Notes under the pieces: generated by a model
Database searches by the model: none
What the model was told of the DNA's origin: nothing
Seen by the model: the letters and a program-made list of their open reading frames with translations, nothing else
Assembly: GCA_964476445.1 (NCBI GenBank)
Contig: CAYZAK010000040.1
Location: 1-15,451 of the forward strand
Direction: 5' to 3'
Source of the DNA: CAYZAK01 sp964476445
Lineage (GTDB): Bacteria; CG03; SLGR01; JAGXOG01
DNA length: 15,451 nt
Part shown: positions 1 through 7,995 of the stretch, piece after piece
How the letters are laid out: each line of letters starts with the position of its first letter
How positions within the stretch are numbered: the first letter of the stretch is position 1
Made by a program: the position numbers and the translations under genes

Positions 1-687
1 TTAATTGACGCTATAATTCTGGTATATTTTGATATTACCGTAAAACTATTTGAAGTACAATTTCTAAATGTCCTGCTGAGCATAATCTGGGTTATTTTTA
101 TTGTAAACGCAATTAATATAATAGATGTTATGGACGGATTATCTACCGGAGTTTCGGCCATAGCCGCGTTGGGGTTTTTTGCGGTTACTCTGCCTGTGGA
201 AAAAATTTACGTCAATTTAGGGGCGCTGGTGCTTTTTGGAGTGCTGGTTGGATTCTGGTTTTACAACAAACCTCCGGCAAAGGTATTTATGGGAGACGCG
301 GGCAGTCTTTTTACCGGGTTTATTCTGGCGGCTTTAGCTATGGGCGCCGATTACAGTCAGGTAAGTATTATAGGGCTTTTCGCGCCATTTTTAATTTTAG
401 GTATTCCCATATACGATACTGTTGTAGTGAGCATTTTTAGATTTAAAAACGGACAGTCCATATTTTTAGGTTCGCAGGACCATTTTGCATTAAGGTTGAC
501 CAGTGCCGGGTTGTCTTCCTGGCAGGTAGATATCATCGCTTACTGGGTATCTATTATTCTGACTCTGGCCGCGGTATTAATTACAGTAGTGCCCCAGACA
601 TACGGTTTTCTTATAATATCTACGGTATTTATGACCGGTTTAATAGGGATAGGATTTTTAAATTCCATTGAAGTGGATGACTCATGA
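1..687 (+). CDS. Polyprenyl-phosphate sugar-1-phosphate transferase, WecA/TagO type (5' end missing)
   Basis: Integral membrane enzyme of the glycosyltransferase 4 / MraY-WecA family. Members transfer a sugar-1-phosphate (usually GlcNAc-1-P) from a UDP-sugar to undecaprenyl phosphate, the first step of envelope glycan synthesis. The reading frame is open from base 1, so the N-terminal part lies outside the window; 228 residues are visible. An ATG at 130 is internal: the residues before it (NAINIIDVMDGL across the junction) form the conserved Asn/Asp active-site motif. Further on come KVFMGDAGS, the second conserved loop, and DTVVVSIFRF followed by GSQDHFALRL, matching the family's cytoplasmic His-containing motif. 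Several hydrophobic membrane segments lie between and after these. The stop overlaps the next start in ATGA (684-687), implying coupled translation. The exact sugar substrate cannot be told. Confidence 0.9.
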   Translation, partial: LIDAIILVYFDITVKLFEVQFLNVLLSIIWVIFIVNAINIIDVMDGLSTGVSAIAALGFFAVTLPVEKIYVNLGALVLFGVLVGFWFYNKPPAKVFMGDAGSLFTGFILAALAMGADYSQVSIIGLFAPFLILGIPIYDTVVVSIFRFKNGQSIFLGSQDHFALRLTSAGLSSWQVDIIAYWVSIILTLAAVLITVVPQTYGFLIISTVFMTGLIGIGFLNSIEVDDS

Positions 688-2021
688 AAGTTGTGGTAAT
701 AGGTGCCGGACTTACCGGATTAAGTGCTGCTCTAAATTTAAAAAGCAAAGCTGATAAAGTTGTTGTTCTTGAAAGAGCTGCCCGGCCGGGCGGTCTTTCC
801 CGGACAGAAAAATCCGGTAATTTTAAATTTGACTACACCGGACATTTTTTGCATTTTAACTCTCCGGATATTCAAAATTACGTAAATGAACTGTTTGCCG
901 ATTCGCCGGATAAAAATCTGCTTGAGATCGAACGAAATTCTAGAATATTTTTTAGAGACCGCCTGATACCCTATCCGTTTCAGTCCAATATAGCTTATCT
1001 TCCTCTTACCGAGCGTCGGAAATGTTTACTGGAATTCTTTAAAAATTTAAGGAATAACTCTGCCGGTAGCCGCCCGGCTCAAAATAACTTCTATGACTGG
1101 CTGCTTTACAGGTTTGGTCGGGGAATATTAAAATACTTTATGGTGCCTTATAATAAAAAATTATGGACCGTACATCCCCGGAAACTTACCACCGAATGGA
1201 TGGACAGGTTTGTACCTCGTCCCTCTCCCGGGGAAGTAATAAAAGGTGCTCTGTCAGAAAGAAAAAAGAAAGAGGGGTACAACGCAACTTTTTTTTATCC
1301 CGAAGGAGGAATAGGAAATTTAGCTGAAATATTGGCCGGAAAGGTTTGTTCGGTCAATTACAGTGAGCCTGCACAAAAAATAGATATTGCCGGAAGAGAA
1401 GTTCAGACAAAACAGAATAATTATAAATACGATTATTTAATATCTACCGTACCCCTTAACCGGATGGTAAAGTTAATTAAAAATATTCCTTCCGGAGTTA
1501 ACAAAAAGTTTAATTTATTAACTGCTTCTTCTCTTTTAAATATAAATATCGGATGGCGCGGCGCCCCCGGCGAGTTAATAGATAAAAATACCCACTGGAT
1601 ATATTTTCCTGATGAAAAATTCAAGTTTTACCGGGTAGGGTTTCCACCCGCCGTATCCAGGCGGATGTCCCCTCCTGGCAGTTGGTCGGCTTATGTGGAA
1701 ATTTCTTATCCCGGTGGTAGTCTGCCCGCTGTAGATAAACACAAAGATATAGCCGCGGAGGTTGTACGTGATTTAAAAAACTTAAATATTATCCCAGCCG
1801 GTTCAGATATTTTAAAGCAGATGATTTTTAAAATAGAGCCGTCTTATGTTATTTACAATAAGCACTTGAACAGCTCCCGGAACTCTATCTTAAATTTTTT
1901 AGAAAAAAATAATATATTTTGCGGCGGCCGGTACGGAGGGTGGGAGTATTCTACTATGGAAGAGGCCCTTGTATGGGGAGATAAATTAGCTAAAAAATGC
2001 GTCCGCGGACAGTTCATATAA
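684..2021 (+). CDS. FAD-dependent oxidoreductase, UDP-galactopyranose mutase / protoporphyrinogen oxidase-like
   Basis: A 445-residue flavoprotein of the HemY/amine-oxidase-like superfamily. Residues 3-17 hold the dinucleotide-binding beta-alpha-beta signature GAGLTG, followed by the acidic strand end VVVLER and the RPGGLSRT motif (about 34-41), which together bind FAD. The middle part (about 150-220) contains YNKKLWTVHPRKL and a YPEGGIGNLAE segment like the substrate-domain motifs of UDP-galactopyranose mutase relatives. The C-terminus has the second FAD-contact motif, FCGGRYGGWEYSTMEEA. It sits between a lipid-carrier sugar transferase and a glycosyltransferase, which favours a role on an envelope sugar or sugar nucleotide over haem synthesis. 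I infer redox or mutase chemistry on a glycan precursor; the substrate is unknown. The start overlaps the upstream stop by 4 bases, and the 3' end overlaps the next gene by 25 bases. Confidence 0.82.
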   Translation: MKVVVIGAGLTGLSAALNLKSKADKVVVLERAARPGGLSRTEKSGNFKFDYTGHFLHFNSPDIQNYVNELFADSPDKNLLEIERNSRIFFRDRLIPYPFQSNIAYLPLTERRKCLLEFFKNLRNNSAGSRPAQNNFYDWLLYRFGRGILKYFMVPYNKKLWTVHPRKLTTEWMDRFVPRPSPGEVIKGALSERKKKEGYNATFFYPEGGIGNLAEILAGKVCSVNYSEPAQKIDIAGREVQTKQNNYKYDYLISTVPLNRMVKLIKNIPSGVNKKFNLLTASSLLNINIGWRGAPGELIDKNTHWIYFPDEKFKFYRVGFPPAVSRRMSPPGSWSAYVEISYPGGSLPAVDKHKDIAAEVVRDLKNLNIIPAGSDILKQMIFKIEPSYVIYNKHLNSSRNSILNFLEKNNIFCGGRYGGWEYSTMEEALVWGDKLAKKCVRGQFI

Positions 2022-3127
2022 TTACCAAACTGGAACTTGGGGGTGCCCAGCAGAATACCCTGTACACCTTAAAGCATCTGGATAAAAACCTGACCGGGTT
2101 TTTAATCTCTGGGCCGGGCGGGCTACTGGATAAAGATGCAATTGAGGCACCCGGTTACCGGACCTCCTTTTGTCCTTTTCTGGTAAGGAAAATTAATCCT
2201 TTTTTTGATTTACTGACTTTTTTTTGGTTGTTTTTTTATCTACTGGTTTTAAAACCCCGAATTGTCCATACTCATTCTTCAAAAGCGGGGATACTGGGAA
2301 GATGGGCGGCTTATTTTAGCGGAGTACCCCGGATAGTTCACACTTTTCACGGTTTTGGTTTTACTCCTCTGCATTCCCCTCCGGTTAGAAAGATTTTTAT
2401 TGAAACAGAGAGGTTAACGGCAAAAATTTCCCAAAAACTTATTGCTGTGTCCCACGCTAATGTTGAGAAAGCACTCAAACTTTTTATAGGAAAAAGAACA
2501 AAATATGAGGTTATAAGGAGTGGCATTAATCCTGAAATATTTGAAAACCGGGCCGAAATTGATAATATTAAAAAAGAACTGAATATTCCTCTTAATAAAA
2601 AAATAGTGGGTAATATATCTTGTTTTAAACCTCAGAAGGGACTTCATAATTATGTAATGAGCTGTGGTCGTTTATCTTTGAAAGGCGATTTTGTCTTTAT
2701 ACTTGTGGGCGACGGAGATCTTAAAACAGAATTGAAAAAACAGGTCAGAGAGGAAGGGATTTGGGAAAAATTTTATTTTTTGGGATGGCGAAATGATATA
2801 CCCGATATACTTGCCGGAGTTGATGTATTGCTGCACACGGCTTATTTTGAAGGTCTGCCCCGGGTATTGCTGGAAGCCATGGCAGCGGGAACCCCGGTGG
2901 TGGCCACCGCTGTAGATGGTGCGCTGGATATTATAGAAGACGGCAGTAACGGTTTTTTAGTAGAACCCGATAATATTGACAGAATGGTTGAAAAAACATA
3001 TAAATTATTGACCGATGACGAGTTACGTAAAAGATTAGGTTCAAAATATAAACTAAGTTTTGCTCCGGAATTTAATATAAAAAATATGTCCCAAAAACTA
3101 AATAGTTTGTACTTGAATTTAATTTAA
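1997..3127 (+). CDS. GT4-family glycosyltransferase
   Basis: A 376-residue GT-B fold glycosyltransferase of family GT4, which uses activated sugars with retention of configuration. The N-terminus, HIITKLELGGAQQNTL (7-22), is the typical acceptor-domain beginning with its glycine-rich loop. HTHSSKAGILGRWAA (91-105) and HTFHGFGF (115-122) follow. The donor domain has KPQKGL (211-216), VGDGDLK (237-243) and the hallmark E-x7-E in EGLPRVLLEAMAAG (E285 and E293). A hydrophobic stretch at about 67-86 may associate with the membrane face. The ATG at 1997 keeps the family N-terminus intact but lies inside the end of the upstream gene, with only a distant GGGGAG upstream. It probably adds a sugar to the lipid-linked product of the genes before it; donor and acceptor are not identifiable. 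Confidence 0.9.
   Translation: MRPRTVHIITKLELGGAQQNTLYTLKHLDKNLTGFLISGPGGLLDKDAIEAPGYRTSFCPFLVRKINPFFDLLTFFWLFFYLLVLKPRIVHTHSSKAGILGRWAAYFSGVPRIVHTFHGFGFTPLHSPPVRKIFIETERLTAKISQKLIAVSHANVEKALKLFIGKRTKYEVIRSGINPEIFENRAEIDNIKKELNIPLNKKIVGNISCFKPQKGLHNYVMSCGRLSLKGDFVFILVGDGDLKTELKKQVREEGIWEKFYFLGWRNDIPDILAGVDVLLHTAYFEGLPRVLLEAMAAGTPVVATAVDGALDIIEDGSNGFLVEPDNIDRMVEKTYKLLTDDELRKRLGSKYKLSFAPEFNIKNMSQKLNSLYLNLI
2976..3004 (+). promoter_or_regulatory. Candidate sigma70-type promoter inside the glycosyltransferase gene
   Basis: A perfect -35 hexamer TTGACA (2976-2981) is followed after exactly 17 bases by TATAAA (2999-3004), five of six matches to the -10 consensus. It lies in the 3' end of the glycosyltransferase gene, about 137 bases before the start of the synthase gene. 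It would give a leader of about 130 bases, most of it inside the upstream coding region. This is where gene function changes from envelope glycan to central carbon metabolism. The hexamers also encode ordinary residues (NIDRMVEKTYK), so a chance match in AT-rich coding DNA is possible. Confidence 0.4.
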
Positions 3128-3135
3128 AAAGGAAG
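3128..3135 (+). promoter_or_regulatory. Shine-Dalgarno site of the synthase gene
   Basis: AAAGGAAG ends five bases before the ATG at 3141 and fixes that start. It is one of the clearer ribosome sites in the window and marks the first gene of the central-carbon block. Confidence 0.7.
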
Positions 3136-3140
3136 TAAAA

Positions 3141-4883
3141 ATGACTGATAAAACGCCAAATTTATTTAGAGATATTTTCCCCTATTCAAAGGTACCCCGG
3201 GTTACGTTTGATGAACAATCCGCACCTTTAAACAGGCCTAAGGATTTCTGGATTACTGATACCACTTTCAGGGACGGGCAGCAGGCCCGTTCTCCGTACA
3301 ATGTAAAACAGATAGTGAAACTGTACACTTTTCTTAACAGGATGGGCGGTCCCGGGGGTATTATAAAATTCAGCGAATTCTTTTTATACAGTCCCAAAGA
3401 CCGGGAGGCGGTAAGAAGATGTCTGGATAAAGATTTTAGATATCCTCAAATAACCGGCTGGATAAGAGCAAATAAAAATGATTTTGAGCTGGTTAAGGAT
3501 ATAGGATTAAAAGAGACGGGGATCCTTACTTCGGCATCGGACTATCATATATACCTTAAATTAAATTCGGACCGGAAGACGGCGATGGCCGAATATTTAG
3601 AGGTGGTGGATACAGCTCTGGAAGAAGGGATAATTCCCCGGTGTCATCTTGAAGATATAACCAGGGCTGATTTTGAAGGTTTTGTCATCCCTTTTGTCCA
3701 AAAACTTATGGACCGGGCCGATGATGCGTGCATGCCTGTAAAAATAAGAGCCTGCGATACTCTGGGATACGGGTTTCCCCATCCTCAGGCTTCTTTACCC
3801 CGCTCCGTACCTAAAATAATACACACTTTGAGAAAAGAATGCGGCGTTCCTCCGGAATGGCTGGAGTGGCACGGCCACAATGATTTTCATAAAGTTATGG
3901 TCAACGGAACTTACGCCTGGCTGTACGGTGCCGGCGGGGTAAACGGAACTTTGCTCGGTTTTGGAGAGCGTACGGGTAATCCTCCAATTGAAGCCCTTAT
4001 GATAGAGTATATGTCTTTGACCGGAAGTGCCGAGGGTATGGATACCCGGGCGATTACGGAAATGGCCGATTATTTCAGGGAAGAATTTGATGAGAATATA
4101 TCTTCCTCGTTTCCTTTTGTGGGGAGCGATTTTAACACCACCCGGGCCGGGATTCATGCCGACGGGATAATAAAAAATGAAGAGATATACAATATTTTCG
4201 ATACAAAAAAAATTCTCGACCGCCCCATGGGTATAGCCATAAACGATAAGTCCGGAACTGCCGGACTGGCATTATGGATTAACAATAATCTGGATCTGGA
4301 AAAAGGAGAAGAGGTCACCAAATATGATGACCAGGTAAAGAAAATATACAAATTGATAATGAAAGAATACGACCGGGGCCGGACCACGGCCATTTCCAGT
4401 GATGAAATGATGCATTATGTCAGAGAATATTTTCCCGGATATTTTAAATCGAATTACGAAAAACTTAAAAAGAAAGCCGCCAATATGGCTGTTCATATAG
4501 TTGAAAATTTGACCGAAGACCCCAAGATGAGATCCATGGACTCCAGAGAGCAGGAAGAAGTTCTTAAAGAGACCAGGGACGATCACGATTTTATCCAGTT
4601 TATTTATGTAGTTAACCGGAAAGGGGTAAAAATAACCCGGAATATAATAGATCCCAAGTATTCCAAAGAATTTGAAACCGCGGAAGTAGGGGTTATCTAC
4701 ACCGATCGGAGCTGGTTCAGTCATCCCATTGAGTCCGGGGTAGCTTATGTAACTGATTTTTACATATCCAGAATTACCGACAGGCTCTGTATAACCGTTT
4801 CGGCACCCATAAGGGATGAAGAAGACAATATAGTGGGGGTTGTGGGGATAGATATAAGCTATGAAGATCTGGCTAAACTGTAA
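3141..4883 (+). CDS. Re-citrate synthase-like enzyme (HMGL/isopropylmalate synthase family) with C-terminal Cache-like sensor domain
   Basis: A 580-residue, probably cytosolic protein. Residues 35-300 form the DRE-TIM barrel of the isopropylmalate/homocitrate/Re-citrate synthase family. The motif DTTFRDGQQ (40-48) carries the catalytic Arg44 and metal-binding Asp45. CHLEDITRAD spans 168-177, WHGHND (243-248) carries the metal-binding His244 and His246, and GFGERTGN spans 273-280. Residues about 300-440 match the helical linker region. No LeuA-type allosteric domain follows. Instead, about 441-580 looks like a PDC/Cache fold: a long helix, then IYVVNRKGVKITRNI, then RSWFSHPIESGVAYVTDFY, ITVSAPIRDE and NIVGVVGIDIS. 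Such domains usually bind carboxylates or amino acids outside the cell, but no membrane segment is present here. The neighbours (aconitase, isocitrate dehydrogenase with isocitrate-type residues) make citrate the likely product from acetyl-CoA and oxaloacetate. Homocitrate or isopropylmalate synthase activity is the alternative. The Re stereochemistry is inferred from family relationship. Confidence 0.75.
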   Translation: MTDKTPNLFRDIFPYSKVPRVTFDEQSAPLNRPKDFWITDTTFRDGQQARSPYNVKQIVKLYTFLNRMGGPGGIIKFSEFFLYSPKDREAVRRCLDKDFRYPQITGWIRANKNDFELVKDIGLKETGILTSASDYHIYLKLNSDRKTAMAEYLEVVDTALEEGIIPRCHLEDITRADFEGFVIPFVQKLMDRADDACMPVKIRACDTLGYGFPHPQASLPRSVPKIIHTLRKECGVPPEWLEWHGHNDFHKVMVNGTYAWLYGAGGVNGTLLGFGERTGNPPIEALMIEYMSLTGSAEGMDTRAITEMADYFREEFDENISSSFPFVGSDFNTTRAGIHADGIIKNEEIYNIFDTKKILDRPMGIAINDKSGTAGLALWINNNLDLEKGEEVTKYDDQVKKIYKLIMKEYDRGRTTAISSDEMMHYVREYFPGYFKSNYEKLKKKAANMAVHIVENLTEDPKMRSMDSREQEEVLKETRDDHDFIQFIYVVNRKGVKITRNIIDPKYSKEFETAEVGVIYTDRSWFSHPIESGVAYVTDFYISRITDRLCITVSAPIRDEEDNIVGVVGIDISYEDLAKL

Positions 4884-4897
4884 AGTTTTTTTATAAA

Positions 4898-6217
4898 ATG
4901 AGGGAAATTGAATCTAAAAAACAAAAAAAATATTTTCAGGAATCCCTCCGTTTACATAAAAAATACGGGGGGAAAATAGGAACATCCCTGAAGTGTCCAG
5001 TTAGGAACTATGAAGATTTTGCTCTTTGGTACACGCCCGGCGTGGCCGCCCCCTGTAATAAAATAGCTGAAGTTGAGGAGAATGTTTATAAGTACACATC
5101 TAAGGGTAATACCGTGGCCGTGGTCAGCGACGGTTCCCGGGTTCTGGGTTTGGGTAATATAGGCCCTCAAGCCGCGTTGCCGGTTATGGAGGGGAAGGCT
5201 CTGTTGTATAAATATCTTGGGGGAGTAGATGCCTATCCGGTCTGCGTGGAAGTTGAAAAACCTGAAAAAATAGTGGGGTTGGTAGAGGCCATACAGCCTA
5301 CCTTCGGCGGGATCAACCTGGAGGATATATCTTCCCCCGAATGTTTCGGTATTTTAAGAAAATTACGAAAAAGATGCCAAATTCCTGTATGGCACGATGA
5401 CCAGCAGGGGACCGCGGCAGTGACCCTGGCGGGATTAATTAACGCTTTAAAACTAACCGGCCGGGAACTTGATGATGTAAAAATAGCCCTGGTCGGTGCG
5501 GGAGCGTCAAATATAAGAATCGCGGATTTAATAATAAAATCCGGCGCGGATCCGGGCAGAATTTTAATGTGCGACAGTAAAGGCGTCCTATCTAAAAAAA
5601 GAGAAAATTTAAAGTTAGAAAATCCGGATAAATGGGATATGGCCAAAAAAACAAATGGTCAAAATATTACCGGCGGGATACCCGAAGCCATGGAAAATGC
5701 GGATGTTCTCATTGCTCTTTCCCGTCCCGGCCCGGGGGTTATAAAGAAAAAATGGATTAAGAATATGGCTGACCAGCCGGTGGTTTTCGCCTGCGCCAAT
5801 CCCACACCGGAAATATGGCCTTGGGAGGCAAAAGAGGCAGGCGCGGCAATTGTGGCTACGGGGCGCAGCGATTTTGACAACCAGGTGAACAATTCTCTGG
5901 GTTTTCCGGGTATATTCAGGGGAGCTCTGGATGTAAGGGCAAGTACAATTACTGATAAAATGTGCATAGAGGCAGCCCAGAGCCTAGCTCAATTTGCCCG
6001 GAAAAAAGGTATTTCTGCGGATTACATTATACCCACCATGGATCAGCCTGAAGTTTTTGCTAAAGAAGCCGCTGACGTGGGAATGCAGGCCGTTAAAGAA
6101 GGGGTAGCCCAAAAAACAGATGTCACCCGGGATAAACTGGAACAAAATGCCGCCCAAAAAATTAAAAAAGCCAGGAAGGAAGTTCAGGTACTGATGGAGA
6201 AAAAAATAATAGATTAG
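4898..6217 (+). CDS. Malic enzyme, NAD-type (malate to pyruvate + CO2)
   Basis: A 439-residue malate dehydrogenase (decarboxylating) of the short bacterial type, without the phosphotransacetylase-like tail found in longer forms. YTPGVAAPC (45-53) provides the catalytic Tyr45. EGKALLYKYLGGVDAYP (98-114) contains the catalytic Lys100. LEDISSPECF supplies the metal ligands Glu142 and Asp143, and WHDDQQGTA (165-173) completes the active site. The nucleotide-binding fold starts at LVGAGASNIRIADL, and the acidic Asp226 at the end of the second strand favours NAD over NADP. FACANPTPEIWPWEA and the GFPGIFRGALD segment are further family signatures. The first 17 residues precede the usual family start, and no clear ribosome site is visible before the ATG. 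The start is 14 bases after the upstream stop. In this operon it links malate from fumarase to pyruvate, in either direction. Confidence 0.92.
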   Translation: MREIESKKQKKYFQESLRLHKKYGGKIGTSLKCPVRNYEDFALWYTPGVAAPCNKIAEVEENVYKYTSKGNTVAVVSDGSRVLGLGNIGPQAALPVMEGKALLYKYLGGVDAYPVCVEVEKPEKIVGLVEAIQPTFGGINLEDISSPECFGILRKLRKRCQIPVWHDDQQGTAAVTLAGLINALKLTGRELDDVKIALVGAGASNIRIADLIIKSGADPGRILMCDSKGVLSKKRENLKLENPDKWDMAKKTNGQNITGGIPEAMENADVLIALSRPGPGVIKKKWIKNMADQPVVFACANPTPEIWPWEAKEAGAAIVATGRSDFDNQVNNSLGFPGIFRGALDVRASTITDKMCIEAAQSLAQFARKKGISADYIIPTMDQPEVFAKEAADVGMQAVKEGVAQKTDVTRDKLEQNAAQKIKKARKEVQVLMEKKIID

Positions 6218-6230
6218 AAATGAGGGATAT

Positions 6231-7484
6231 ATGAACCAGAATATTACCGAAAAAATTATATCAGAACACGCGGGGAAAAAAGTGAAAGCCGGGGATGTTG
6301 TTTTTGTTGATGTGGACTGGGCTTTTGTCCAGGACGGGACCGGGCCGCTTACCGTTGATGTGATTGAAATGATGGGAAAAGAGGTGCATAATTCAGATAA
6401 GAAATGTATATTTTTAGACCACGCTTCACCGTCTTCAAAATTTCAGCTTTCCGATACCCATAATAAATTGAGAAAATACGCCCAAAATCAGGGGATGAAA
6501 ATATCCGAAGTGGGGGAGGGGATATGCCATCAGAAAATGGCCGAAGATCACGTTCTCCCCGGAGAACTTATAGTGGGCGCCGATTCCCATACCTGCACAG
6601 CCGGCGCTTTTGGATCTTTTGCCTCAGGATTCGGTTCAACGGACATCGCTTTTGCCATGGCCACCGGTAAGATGTGGTTGAGGGTACCCCGGGCCATTAA
6701 GGTGGTACTGGAAGGTAAACTTAAATTACCGGCTATGGCCAAGGATGTGATTTTACATCTTATAGGTAAGCTGGGAGCCGCCGGTGCAACATACAAGACC
6801 CTGGAATTTACCGGAGACGGGGTAAAAAATTTGTCTTTTGAAAGCAGATTGACAATATGTAATATGGTGATCGAAGCGGGGGCAAAAAACGGAATCATGG
6901 ATGTCGATGAAAAAACCCTCAATTACCTTAAAAAAGAAAGAAAAAATTTCCAAGTACCCGAATACAGGGTATTTAAATCCGATGAAGGAGTTAAGTACGA
7001 AAGAGAGTTAAATATAAATTTATCTCGGATTCCCCCCCAGGTAGCCGTCCCTCACAGCGTGGATAATGTCATGCCTGTTACAGAGGCTAAAAAGTTAAAA
7101 GTGGATCAGGTTTTTATAGGAACCTGTACCGGAGGCCGGATGGAGGATTTAAGAGCGGCAGCCGGTCTGCTTGAAGGAAAAAAGATAGCTCCCGGATTGA
7201 GACTTATAGTTACCCCCGCTTCTAAAAAAATATATAACCGGGCCATGGAGGAAGGACTGCTTAAGATTTTTAACGACTGCGGGGGAATGATAGGTACGCC
7301 GGGCTGCGGTCCGTGCGTGGGAATTCAGGGAGGAGTTTTAGGCAGTAAAGAGGTATGCGTTTCCACGGCCAACAGAAATTTTAAGGGCCGGATGGGGTGC
7401 ACCGACAGTGAAATATATCTTGTTTCACCGGCAACTGCGGCGGCCACGGCTTTAAAAGGTAAATTAACCGGATCTTTAAATTAA
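6231..7484 (+). CDS. Aconitase, LeuC/homoaconitase-type large subunit
   Basis: A 417-residue [4Fe-4S] hydro-lyase large subunit of the isopropylmalate isomerase/homoaconitase type. It isomerises a 2-hydroxy tricarboxylate through a dehydrated intermediate. GADSHTCTAGAFGSFASG (116-133) is the conserved substrate and cluster loop. Cys299 (FIGTCTGGR) and Cys359/Cys362 (TPGCGPC) are the cluster ligands expected from the family. The length matches LeuC rather than the roughly 640-900-residue one-chain aconitases. Its partner follows after 13 bases. With a citrate-forming synthase before it and an isocitrate-type dehydrogenase after it, the substrate is probably citrate, not isopropylmalate, although the family commonly mixes these activities. 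A GAGGG ribosome site lies at 6222-6226. Confidence 0.85.
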   Translation: MNQNITEKIISEHAGKKVKAGDVVFVDVDWAFVQDGTGPLTVDVIEMMGKEVHNSDKKCIFLDHASPSSKFQLSDTHNKLRKYAQNQGMKISEVGEGICHQKMAEDHVLPGELIVGADSHTCTAGAFGSFASGFGSTDIAFAMATGKMWLRVPRAIKVVLEGKLKLPAMAKDVILHLIGKLGAAGATYKTLEFTGDGVKNLSFESRLTICNMVIEAGAKNGIMDVDEKTLNYLKKERKNFQVPEYRVFKSDEGVKYERELNINLSRIPPQVAVPHSVDNVMPVTEAKKLKVDQVFIGTCTGGRMEDLRAAAGLLEGKKIAPGLRLIVTPASKKIYNRAMEEGLLKIFNDCGGMIGTPGCGPCVGIQGGVLGSKEVCVSTANRNFKGRMGCTDSEIYLVSPATAAATALKGKLTGSLN

Positions 7485-7490
7485 AGGAGA
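7483..7490 (+). promoter_or_regulatory. Strong Shine-Dalgarno site of the aconitase small subunit gene
   Basis: AAAGGAGA overlaps the end of the large-subunit stop codon and ends seven bases before the ATG at 7498. It is among the closest matches in the window to the anti-Shine-Dalgarno complement and supports this start. Confidence 0.7.
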
Positions 7491-7497
7491 CAGAGTA

Positions 7498-7995
7498 ATG
7501 ACATTAGATAATTTAAAAGGTTTATCTCACAAGTTTGGAGATAATATATCAACGGATTTAATATGTCCTGGGAAATATTTTCACTTAAGGTCCAATATTC
7601 CAAAACTGGCCGAGCATACTCTTGAAGATGCGGATGAAAATTTTGTAAAAAAGATGAATCCCGGAGATTTTGTGGTTGGAGGGAATAATTTCGGCTGCGG
7701 TTCTTCCCGGGAACACGCCCCCCTGATAATTAAAGAATCCGGAATAAGCGCGGTACTGGCCAAAAGTTTTGCCCGTATTTTTTATAGAAACGCCATAAAT
7801 ATAGGTCTTCCGGTGATGGAGTGCGATACCGATAAAATTAAAGAGAATGATTTTTTGATTGTAAAACCCAAAAAGGGACTTATTGTAAATAAAACCAGGA
7901 ACATAGAGTTAAGGGCCACCCCGTTGATAGATGTTATGCTGGATATTTTAAATGCCGGAGGGTTAAAGGAATATGTTAAACAGGAGGGATTTTAA
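7498..7995 (+). CDS. Aconitase, LeuD/homoaconitase-type small subunit
   Basis: A 165-residue swivelling small subunit that closes the active site of the LeuC-type large subunit. GDNISTDLICPG (14-25) is the usual N-terminal motif. GCGSSREHAP (66-75) carries the Ser/Arg substrate-binding residues, and FARIFYRNAINIGLP (91-105) follows as expected. The loop that sets substrate choice in this family normally reads YLRT in homoaconitases or YLVY-like in some isopropylmalate isomerases. Here the same place reads YFHLRS (27-32) and seems one residue longer, so specificity cannot be read off directly. Context favours citrate/isocitrate. The stop overlaps the next start by one base (TAATG). Confidence 0.85.
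   Translation: MTLDNLKGLSHKFGDNISTDLICPGKYFHLRSNIPKLAEHTLEDADENFVKKMNPGDFVVGGNNFGCGSSREHAPLIIKESGISAVLAKSFARIFYRNAINIGLPVMECDTDKIKENDFLIVKPKKGLIVNKTRNIELRATPLIDVMLDILNAGGLKEYVKQEGF

Noticed and set aside
4272..4724. 150-residue open frame on the - strand opposite the synthase gene
   Set aside because: It is a shadow of the clearly coding + strand synthase. It has no recognisable domain, and its length is explained by codon bias of the opposite strand.
7031..7038. C-run in the aconitase large-subunit gene as a frameshift site
   Set aside because: The frame continues normally through it and the protein keeps family length and motifs on both sides.
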